DNA of 10,307 nt, taken from positions 6,506 to 16,812 of the forward strand of contig CALZJV010000464.1 in the NCBI GenBank assembly GCA_945787595.1. The letters are read 5' to 3'. Both the position numbers and the translations under genes were made by a program. This document shows positions 5,151 to 10,307 of this stretch, piece by piece. The notes under the pieces were generated by a model that saw only the letters and a list, made by a program, of their open reading frames with translations, searched no databases and was not told the DNA's origin. How positions within the stretch are numbered: position 1 is the stretch's first letter; each line of letters starts with the position of its first letter. Origin of the DNA: an uncultured Desulfobacterales bacterium (GTDB lineage Bacteria > Desulfobacterota > Desulfobacteria > Desulfobacterales > JAFDCJ01).

Positions 5151-6208
5151 TTGTATGAAACTTCATGGAATGACGAATGATGATTGACGATTGACGAATT
5201 GTGGATGTCGCTTCGCTCTGCTATTTTTAGCAAATAAAATAGAAAGAACGGCACCGCAATCTCCTTTAGAATTTCATTGATCACCTCGTCTACCGTCAAG
5301 CCTTCGATCTCGTACTCCGGCCGCAGAATTAAACGGTGTTCCAGCACCGGCAATGCCATGGCTTTTATGTCATCCGGCGTGATAAAATCACGACCGTTGA
5401 CGGCCGCATGGGTACGACTGGCAAGGATCAATGCTTGGGTCGCCCGGGGTCCCGCCCCCACCAATACACTGGAATGCCGGCGGGTCTGCCGCACAAGATC
5501 GACGATATACCCGGACAGCTCTTCCTTCACCAAAATTTCTTCCAGCGAATCCCGCAGTTTGGCTAAGGTCTCAGGCGTAATAATCTGTTTGACCTGACCG
5601 TCGGCCAACACATTTTCCGGCGCTTCTTTGCCCAGCATGCGCCGGGCCAGAGATAATTCTTCGTCCCTGCCGGGATGATCCATCGAAATTTTAAGCATGA
5701 ATCGATCCTTTTGCGCCTCGGGCAAAGGATAAGTTCCTTCGTATTCGATGGGATTCTGGGTCGCAAAAACGGTAAAATTCGGCGACAGTGTGTGGGTCTT
5801 GCGATCGATGGTCACCATCCTTTCCTGCATCGCCTGCAGCAAGGCGGACTGGGTCTTGGCCGGCGCACGGTTGATCTCATCGGCCAGCAGAAAAGTGGTG
5901 AATACCGGCCCCTTCACCAGCGAAAATGCATCCTTTTGCAGGTTAAAGACATGCGTGCCTGTGATGTCGGTGGGCATTAGATCCGGTGTGAATTGAATTC
6001 TGGCAAAGTCACAGCGCATGACATGGGCCAGGGTCTTGACAAGCAGTGTTTTGGCCACACCGGGCACACCTTCGATTAAGGCGTGGTTTCCTGAAAAGAT
6101 AGCTATCAAGGCTTTGTCTACGACAGCCTCCTGTCCAATGATGACCTTGGCGACTTCCTGTTTGGTTCGGACCAGTGCTTTTTTCAATAGTTCTGTTTTT
6201 TCACTCAT
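5114..6208 (-). CDS. MoxR-family AAA+ ATPase
   Basis: This is a 364-aa cytoplasmic AAA+ ATPase of the MoxR family. These are chaperone-like enzymes that mature or remodel protein complexes, commonly with vWA or DUF58 partners. Walker A is GVPGVAKT (47-54), Walker B LLADEINRAP (107-116), sensor 1 ATQNP (149-153), an arginine-finger region EAQKDRF (164-170) and sensor 2 GPRAT (253-257). The lid domain ends near EILKEIAVP (313-320), where MoxR proteins normally stop. The last 44 residues, including SSIVNHHSSFH, are encoded by a heptad repeat and look acquired. The ATG at 6208 is preceded by GAGGA at nine bases. A longer frame (to 6253) lacks such support. ATGAGTGA overlaps the DUF4350 stop by 8 nt, which implies translational coupling. 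Confidence 0.96.
   Translation of the reverse strand: MSEKTELLKKALVRTKQEVAKVIIGQEAVVDKALIAIFSGNHALIEGVPGVAKTLLVKTLAHVMRCDFARIQFTPDLMPTDITGTHVFNLQKDAFSLVKGPVFTTFLLADEINRAPAKTQSALLQAMQERMVTIDRKTHTLSPNFTVFATQNPIEYEGTYPLPEAQKDRFMLKISMDHPGRDEELSLARRMLGKEAPENVLADGQVKQIITPETLAKLRDSLEEILVKEELSGYIVDLVRQTRRHSSVLVGAGPRATQALILASRTHAAVNGRDFITPDDIKAMALPVLEHRLILRPEYEIEGLTVDEVINEILKEIAVPFFLFYLLKIAERSDIHNSSIVNHHSSFHEVSYKVSGRKRMGQRT
5165..5200 (+). repeat. Heptad repeat, GACGAAT family, inside the MoxR 3' end
   Basis: Five 7-bp units (AATGACG, AATGATG, ATTGACG, ATTGACG, AATT) lie within the reading frame of MoxR and encode residues about 337-348. The motif AGAGCGAAGCG (minus strand, 5209-5219) lies nine bases from its edge. 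It suggests that the repeat invaded or grew at the gene's 3' end and displaced the original stop codon. Confidence 0.65.
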
Positions 6209-7451
6209 ATTTTTTTGTCCTCTGAATTGTTCTACTGATTTTGCGATATCCATTCACAGTATCCATTCTATTTTTGGAAGAGGGTGCTTGCGTTCGCAGT
6301 ATTTCTTTCACACCTTCAAATACTGCGGGTTGAATGCGTTTATCTTTTTTAAACGTCCGCTCCCATTCTTGCCCGCACACCTGAAGGATTTCACCGCGCG
6401 GGATATTGCGGCGCAGCATGGCGATGAGTCCCCGGGTATAATCTTTATCCGATACGACATCAGCCCCGGATGGAACGTCATCTTTGCGGGGCGGCACAAA
6501 ATAAACGGCATTTTTCCAGACAAACATTAAGGCCATTACGGCCAGGACCAGAAAAACCCAGTGAAACCGGTAGTGTCTGAGCAGAGCGGCCACTGACGGC
6601 TGTTTATAAATTCCGAAGTGGGCTTCGTCGAATATTATATTGGAGTGACGCCCCACCAGATGAGCAAGCAGTTGGGGTTGACGCTCGGACCGCAACGCTT
6701 CGTTGCTGATGAAAAAAGAATCCGCACACAGCACCAGGCTGCCCTTGCCAAACGGTCGTTCAATCATCACCGGATGTCCTTCACTGGAATAAAGCACCTG
6801 CCAACTCTTATCAAGCAGATCGAAATACAGATTTGAATGCCAGGAAATGACCGCGGGAAGGTCCCGCCGGCTTGAAACGGCATCGAGAGCCAAATAGCTG
6901 CCATCTTTGACCGGCAGATTTTGGTTGGACTCAAACCCAATGCCCCAGTGATTCCTGATGGAGATCGGATCATTTTCCTTTGACTTTTCCGGGCCCTCGA
7001 CATTCTCCGCTTTTTGAGATTCCGGTTCTTTTTTCTGCTTGGTGTTTTCTTCATGTTTTTGGTTTAACGGCAAAAAAGACAATACCAGTCTTCCGCCTGA
7101 TTCAGAGAAGCGATCGAAGGCTTCGATCAATTCCTGCGGCACCGCATCGTAGTCATCGACCGCTTTCCCCAAATAAAAAAGTGTGGTGTCGGGTTCCGGC
7201 TTGAACGAATGCAGAAAGCGGTAATTGCGATGCAGGGTAATATCAGCGAGATTTTCCAGGCTTTCATAAAAAACCCGTGTCCCCAGCGGGTCGCTGCGCA
7301 GGGAGGAATAGGCCGGATAAACATCGCCGGTTTGAAAACGCAGAACAAACAAATGACCAACGCCAAACGAAAAGGCGATCAGCAGAAAAGCCAACAGGAC
7401 CGATCGTAGGGCGTTAGCCCTAGGATATGCGTTCACAGGTTCAGAGTTCAC
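6201..7451 (-). CDS. DUF4350 domain-containing membrane protein
   Basis: This 416-aa protein has one N-terminal membrane anchor (14-36), a large extracytoplasmic domain, a second membrane helix (296-314) and a cytoplasmic tail of about 100 residues. The DUF4350 region includes YSSLRSDPLGTRVFYESLE (48-66, typical SxxRxxxxGTxALYexLe pattern), FYLGKAVDDYDAVP, FSESGGRLVLSF (115-126) and FGKGSLVLCADSFFISN (234-250) with FDEAHFG (274-280). The fold resembles a glutamine-amidotransferase-like domain without evident catalysis. Residues 131-163 form a Lys/Glu-rich, probably disordered insert. The family usually sits between DUF4129 and MoxR genes, as here. The GTG at 7451 lies in a TTGAACC-type repeat and overlaps the stop of a possible 56-aa ORF (GTGA). 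GTG at 7436 (codon 6) is an alternative. Confidence 0.88.
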   Translation of the reverse strand: MNSEPVNAYPRANALRSVLLAFLLIAFSFGVGHLFVLRFQTGDVYPAYSSLRSDPLGTRVFYESLENLADITLHRNYRFLHSFKPEPDTTLFYLGKAVDDYDAVPQELIEAFDRFSESGGRLVLSFLPLNQKHEENTKQKKEPESQKAENVEGPEKSKENDPISIRNHWGIGFESNQNLPVKDGSYLALDAVSSRRDLPAVISWHSNLYFDLLDKSWQVLYSSEGHPVMIERPFGKGSLVLCADSFFISNEALRSERQPQLLAHLVGRHSNIIFDEAHFGIYKQPSVAALLRHYRFHWVFLVLAVMALMFVWKNAVYFVPPRKDDVPSGADVVSDKDYTRGLIAMLRRNIPRGEILQVCGQEWERTFKKDKRIQPAVFEGVKEILRTQAPSSKNRMDTVNGYRKISRTIQRTKKYE

Positions 7452-7466
7452 CGTTCAGGGTTACCT
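7437..7466 (-). repeat. TTGAACC-type heptad repeat at the DUF4350 start
   Basis: On the minus strand the units AACCCTG, AACGGTG, AACTCTG, AACCTGTG succeed each other and contain the GTG start candidates of DUF4350. It is in inverted orientation to 7640-7678, with the possible 56-aa ORF lying between the two copies. Confidence 0.6.
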
Positions 7467-7618
7467 TTTTTACGTTGACCTTTCTCATAAGTTATTAAGT
7501 ACTTGATGAAACCTCGAATGGCAGCGCGGTTGCGTCCGGCATGATCATACACATCCGGAAACTCGACATTCACTATGTATCGTTTTATTCTCATACGTTT
7601 GCCATAAACAGAACTCAT
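7448..7618 (-). CDS. Possible small protein (56 aa) of unknown function
   Basis: This 57-codon frame opens at ATG 7618 and ends in TGA at 7448-7450, overlapping the GTG of DUF4350 as GTGA. It encodes a basic peptide with a plausible fold pattern (RIKRYIVNVEFPDVYDHAG then RAAIRGFIKYLITYEKGQR), with no membrane segment. No Shine-Dalgarno sequence is visible before the ATG; an internal ATG at codon 9 is no better. It fills the only gap in the DUF4129-DUF4350-MoxR stretch. Its last residues are encoded by a heptad repeat, and a second, inverted repeat lies just upstream. I do not recognise it. It may be a coupled leader gene, a repeat-borne payload, a fragment of a larger gene, or chance. Confidence 0.4.
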   Translation of the reverse strand: MSSVYGKRMRIKRYIVNVEFPDVYDHAGRNRAAIRGFIKYLITYEKGQRKKGNPER

Positions 7619-7639
7619 GAATCTATTGTTCAGATTTTA

Positions 7640-7678
7640 TGTGAACCTTGAACCTATGAACCTCTGAGCCCATGAACG
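7640..7678 (+). repeat. TTGAACC-type heptad repeat
   Basis: The units GTGAACC, TTGAACC, TATGAACC, TCTGAGCC, CATGAACGG run in series between the DUF4129 stop and the 56-aa ORF. The copy at 7437-7466 is inverted relative to it. Confidence 0.65.
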
Positions 7679-7686
7679 GTATCTTC

Positions 7687-9348
7687 TTAGCCAAATGTCA
7701 AAATCCTTTTCTGGTTGGTTGCGAAGTCATCAAAGTCGGAGCGTTGGATGCGGTACATGCCGTACCAGACACGTTCAAAAAAATTCAGACTTTTAGAGAA
7801 AATGACTAGCAGATCTTCGCGTTCGTAGGCCCTTCGCCTTAACTCCCGCTCATATTCCCGGTTGGATTTATATATTTCGATGGTAATCATTTCGTGTTCG
7901 GCCAGATACGCCAAGGTGGCCAGATATAGTGCACGCATGGCCAGGCGCAACTCTCCTTTTGCGGTGAACTCCTCTGCCAGTATCAGCCAGCGATTGGCCG
8001 GAAGATCATCGGCTTTAGTACTTTCGTCGTTCAGATCCGGCAAAGGTGCGACGCCGGCAGCAACCGCTTCGATAGTTTCTGATCGGTGGCGGTGCCAGAT
8101 ACGAATAACGACATAGGTAAGGACGGCTATAGATAGAAGTACAAGTAAAATTATTACAGCTCGTACAGGGGTTATCCAGTTTTTGTTCGTAGATGTCTGT
8201 TTCTTATCCGGCTTCGGCAACAGATTTTCCAGCCATTCGAAGAATTGGGTGATCCATTTCTCAAGGGTACGCACGCCTTTGGATAGCACATCCAAGAGCC
8301 ATTTGATTGCCGCTTCGAGCGGACCTTTGGCTTCCTGTTCTCCGTCCTGAACTGTTTCCCGGGGCATGCGCCAGGCAAACTCCCTACGTTCCAGGGTTTC
8401 TTCAATGGAACGATTCAATTCCCCAGGGGATACCGAGGTGGGCTGCCCGGCAAGGCAAGTAATCGGAGTGGCGCACAGAACTACGATCGCCAGGCCCAGC
8501 GCCATTTTCTTTACGCTGGCCATTAGGTGGTTGAATTCCTTCTTAAGATCTTCTCCGGATTTAAGGGCGGAGCCGTAAAAGCATCGCAGCACATATACCG
8601 TTTTGATAAACGGGTCCAGACACAAATAGGTCATTCCCAGTATGGCGATCCAAAACGTTGTATTGAGGATCATCCGTATCCCGCTTAAGGTAAATATGGA
8701 ATCAATGCCAAACAGCGTTTTTGCCATCTGAGGAATCATATAGGCCATAAGTGCAAGGTTTAGAAAAATCACCCCCCCGAATATCCAGAATATCGCGATT
8801 AACAAATGGTTCTGTCGGGGCCAAAGTCTGGACTGCTGCCAGGCCCATTTACAGGTGGACTTGACTGTCTGGTTGTCCTCTGCGGCATGAACAGCAGCAT
8901 TTTGATAAAACGCGTAGCAAAACCCATAAGGAATCAGCATCACACCGGCGATGGGTAAGACGATGAACCGGGTCGATTGAATCAGGGATTGAGTGGCCGC
9001 AACTGAGACAATCCTGTCCAAAGACCACTTGTACTGCCGTTCACCGGCTATCTGGGCCCTCAGCCGCTGCGCAAAGACGGTGTGCCAGAATTTCATCCAG
9101 ACATACAAAAAAGCAAGGCCCAGAGCAGCCATGGCGCTGTGATCACCGGCGTTTGCGCTGCGACTCATATCCGCCCAGAAGTACATCAGTCCGAGAACAA
9201 AGGGGGCGCCGCCCAGGTAATAGCTGACAAGCAGGCTGCCTGGCGCGGAACGCAGTAAATGAACCGCCTCTTCGATGATGCGAATGGCACTCTTGTGATG
9301 TTTTTTGTTTCCCGGTTTCATGAGCCTGTCCACCAGCCGGATTGCCAT
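7687..9348 (-). CDS. Multi-pass membrane protein with C-terminal DUF4129 domain
   Basis: This 553-aa protein appears composite. Residues 1-270 form a membrane domain with helices near 38-58, 73-90, 122-148, 182-205 and 230-255. A signal-like helix follows (282-299, LGLAIVVLCATPITC). Next come an extracytoplasmic stretch (300-392), a single membrane helix (394-417), and a cytoplasmic DUF4129 domain: LAMRALYLATLAYLAEHEMI (469-488), KSNREYERELRRRA (494-507) and FFERVWYGMY (523-532). DUF4129 domains usually close transglutaminase-like or short anchored proteins beside MoxR/DUF58 genes. No transglutaminase domain is present. Two starts are possible: ATG 9348 (GAGGG seven bases upstream) or ATG 9321, which overlaps the preceding stop as ATGA. 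Its partner role is inferred from context. Confidence 0.85.
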   Translation of the reverse strand: MAIRLVDRLMKPGNKKHHKSAIRIIEEAVHLLRSAPGSLLVSYYLGGAPFVLGLMYFWADMSRSANAGDHSAMAALGLAFLYVWMKFWHTVFAQRLRAQIAGERQYKWSLDRIVSVAATQSLIQSTRFIVLPIAGVMLIPYGFCYAFYQNAAVHAAEDNQTVKSTCKWAWQQSRLWPRQNHLLIAIFWIFGGVIFLNLALMAYMIPQMAKTLFGIDSIFTLSGIRMILNTTFWIAILGMTYLCLDPFIKTVYVLRCFYGSALKSGEDLKKEFNHLMASVKKMALGLAIVVLCATPITCLAGQPTSVSPGELNRSIEETLERREFAWRMPRETVQDGEQEAKGPLEAAIKWLLDVLSKGVRTLEKWITQFFEWLENLLPKPDKKQTSTNKNWITPVRAVIILLVLLSIAVLTYVVIRIWHRHRSETIEAVAAGVAPLPDLNDESTKADDLPANRWLILAEEFTAKGELRLAMRALYLATLAYLAEHEMITIEIYKSNREYERELRRRAYEREDLLVIFSKSLNFFERVWYGMYRIQRSDFDDFATNQKRILTFG

Positions 9349-9644
9349 AGGGTTCCCTCATGAAAAGAGGAGGGGAATGCCAGAAGAAATTGAGCAAGAT
9401 AGTAAAACAGGATGTACAAAAACATTAATCCGAAAAAAAAATGACCCAGACGGAAAAGCCATCGAAAGCGGTTTGATCCGACCTCGTCCGGCTTAAGCTT
9501 CTTACCAAGGCAAGACGCACAGAGGACCTTATCGGCATGCTCCGTAATGCACTCCCGGCAGAAAAAGCGACCGCACTCGGGACATTTGGCCACCGCTTCG
9601 CGAAATTGATGGTGGTGACAGCGCTGGTGTGTTAGGTCTTGCAT
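9318..9644 (-). CDS. B-box-type zinc-finger protein with C-terminal membrane helix
   Basis: This 108-aa protein joins a zinc-binding head to one membrane anchor. The head carries C9, H12, C21, C24, C29, C32, H36, C42 and C45, in a spacing like B-box zinc fingers (CPECGRFFCRECITEH followed by VLCASC). It also has the HHxFREAVAKCPECGRFFC look found before bacterial membrane domains. Residues 66-91 form a strongly hydrophobic helix. It probably displays the zinc head in the cytoplasm as a protein-interaction module. It is the first gene of the cluster and overlaps the DUF4129 gene by 31 nt (or 4 nt with the later start), so the two are likely coupled. No good Shine-Dalgarno sequence precedes ATG 9644. 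Its role here is not known. Confidence 0.8.
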   Translation of the reverse strand: MQDLTHQRCHHHQFREAVAKCPECGRFFCRECITEHADKVLCASCLGKKLKPDEVGSNRFRWLFRLGHFFFGLMFLYILFYYLAQFLLAFPSSFHEGTLWQSGWWTGS

Positions 9645-9719
9645 AGGGGGTTTTAGTTGCCAGTATTCTTATTTAATGTCATTCTGCCTGAGACTATGAA
9701 AAAATTCAGCCGCTCCAAG

Positions 9720-9760
9720 AAATGTCTAAAATGCCTAAAATTAAAAGTGACTAAAGTTAA
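9720..9760 (+). repeat. AT-rich TAAAATG repeat arm (left)
   Basis: This run contains CTAAAATG-CCTAAAATTAAAAG-TGACTAAAG. The reverse complement of 9993-10027 matches it across about 30 bases with only a few differences, so the pair is a clear inverted repeat about 230 bp apart. It is the same family as 2766-2805 and 3384-3421. Confidence 0.7.
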
Positions 9761-9971
9761 GGAATTCTGTCTTTTTAAGGTTTAGACAGAAAGTCCGATC
9801 TTTTGGTAGATAGAGCAAGTGACGTCGAGCCCGAACGGTTATACGGCGTTTCGTTCCTGTACGCTAGCTTCAACTTACGAAAATCAAGCATTTACCAAGA
9901 TTGGTTATGAAAGGGCAAAACCCAATAAATGATGCAGCCGGATTTTTACTCAAATGCTATTTTGTAAATTA

Positions 9972-9985
9972 GATGGAGTGAAACG
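9972..9985 (+). other. GATGGAGTGAAACG motif, variant of 3362-3375
   Basis: It aligns to GATAGAGCGCAGCG at 3362-3375 with four substitutions, all but one of them transitions. It is followed by the same TAATTTTAGTCATTTT repeat start, so the junction motif and arm are conserved together. Confidence 0.5.
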
Positions 9986-9992
9986 ATACAAT

Positions 9993-10035
9993 AATTTTAG
10001 TCATTTTTAATTTTAGTTCATTTTAGCTCAATTTC
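9993..10035 (-). repeat. AT-rich repeat arm (right), contains the upstream gene's stop codon
   Basis: The units AATTTTAGTC, ATTTTTA, ATTTTAGTTC, ATTTTAGCTC form the partner of 9720-9760. The TAA ending the 10023-10307 gene lies inside this repeat (minus strand TTGAGCTAAAATG). Confidence 0.7.
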
Positions 10036-10307
10036 TCTTCTACCCCGGCTATTGGTTTGTTGGAAACTGCTGACCGGTATGATGGTACCACCCCTGTGGC
10101 TGTTTGTTCTCTTGCCATGCTGCCGGATTGTTTCAGCATGAGCAGTCCCGGAATACCGAGAAAAAATGCGCCGCAAATCGTAAAAATATTAAAGCCCAGC
10201 ACCAGAGGATTTTCCCAGGGTGAAAGGCTGGACATGGATTTAAATAATTCCCATTGATTGTACATAATGCCCGGATTCTTGAACGCAAATACCATGCTGA
10301 CAACATA
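10023..10307 (-). CDS. Unrecognised membrane protein, C-terminal part, cut by window edge
   Basis: The last 94 residues of a protein whose start probably lies right of the window. The frame is open to the edge, and the in-frame ATG at 10295 has no ribosome binding site. A polar or amphipathic stretch (with QWELFKSMSSLSPWENP) leads into one membrane helix, about LVLGFNIFTICGAFFLGIPGLLML. A basic, probably disordered cytoplasmic tail of about 37 residues follows. The layout looks like the last helix of a polytopic inner-membrane protein. I do not recognise the family. The final residues EEKLS and the TAA come from an AT-rich repeat arm, so the original C-terminus may have been slightly different. 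It is transcribed toward the cluster but separated from it by 378 bp. Confidence 0.6.
   Translation of the reverse strand, partial: YVVSMVFAFKNPGIMYNQWELFKSMSSLSPWENPLVLGFNIFTICGAFFLGIPGLLMLKQSGSMAREQTATGVVPSYRSAVSNKPIAGVEEKLS

Larger units (their letters stand above)
9645..10022. other. Gene-poor 378-bp stretch bounded by inverted AT-rich repeats
   Basis: This stretch should contain the promoter of the cluster, but I see no convincing -35/-10 pair or terminator. Its right two thirds are framed by the inverted AT-rich repeats at 9720-9760 and 9993-10035. Between them the sequence is less AT-rich and holds only a 37-codon plus-strand frame (9819-9932), which I do not accept as a gene. Confidence 0.5.

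Noticed and set aside
4845..5200. Heptad arrays considered as a CRISPR array
   Set aside because: The unit is 7 bp, tandem and degenerate, with no regular spacers and no cas genes in the window.
7407..7422. Small hairpin TAGGGC-GTTA-GCCCTA near the DUF4350 start
   Set aside because: A 6-bp stem inside codons 10-15 is not rare enough by itself. I see no supporting regulatory signal.
9645..9720. Promoter for the cluster
   Set aside because: Only weak matches to -35/-10 hexamers and no sigma-54-type GG/GC pair, so no site can be named.
9819..9932. 37-codon plus-strand frame (GTG start) inside the repeat-bounded gap
   Set aside because: It is short, has no ribosome binding site and resembles no family I know. 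It could be a degraded fragment but is not supported as a gene.

Overview
The window reads as chromosome of a Gram-negative anaerobe-like bacterium, most likely Desulfobacterota (Desulfobacterales-like). This is inferred from the Der sequence, the gene neighbourhood, and the abundance of 7-bp intergenic repeats and four-helix-bundle genes. No taxonomic search was possible. All clear genes are on the minus strand, so transcription runs from the right end toward position 1.

Layout in transcription order: the C-terminal end of an unrecognised membrane protein (10307-10023); a gene-poor, AT-rich stretch bounded by inverted repeats (10022-9645); a small B-box-type zinc-finger membrane protein (9644-9318); a large membrane protein ending in a DUF4129 domain (9348-7687); a possible 56-residue ORF (7618-7448); a DUF4350 protein (7451-6201); a MoxR AAA+ ATPase (6208-5114); a repeat-rich gap holding a broken four-helix-bundle gene (5113-4799); a DUF58 protein (4798-3425); an intact four-helix-bundle gene set in AT-rich repeats (3190-2822); a SpoIIM-like membrane protein (2757-1732); a probable terminator and an inverted repeat; an RDD membrane protein (1592-876); a 429-bp gap with a palindromic repeat and a possible small plus-strand membrane peptide; and the N-terminal part of the ribosome-assembly GTPase Der (446-1).

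The core MoxR, DUF58, DUF4350, DUF4129, SpoIIM-like and RDD genes form a recurring bacterial cluster. A cytoplasmic MoxR ATPase probably remodels or assembles a membrane complex built on the DUF58 and DUF4129/DUF4350 proteins, while SpoIIM-like and RDD proteins are membrane partners. The biochemical output of this cluster is not established.

The most unusual aspect is how the operon has been broken up. Nearly every intergenic gap carries repeats: two heptad families (GACGAAT-like and TTGAACC-like), an AT-rich family of TAAAATGA/CTAAA units, a palindromic element and a long-spaced inverted repeat. Several occur as inverted pairs around a short payload: an intact four-helix-bundle gene, an internally deleted four-helix-bundle gene, a 56-codon ORF, or nothing recognisable. 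A shared motif close to GATAGAGCGCAGCG lies beside three of the repeat arms. The repeats supply stop codons or extra terminal residues to neighbouring genes and appear to have removed the ribosome binding site of the SpoIIM-like gene.
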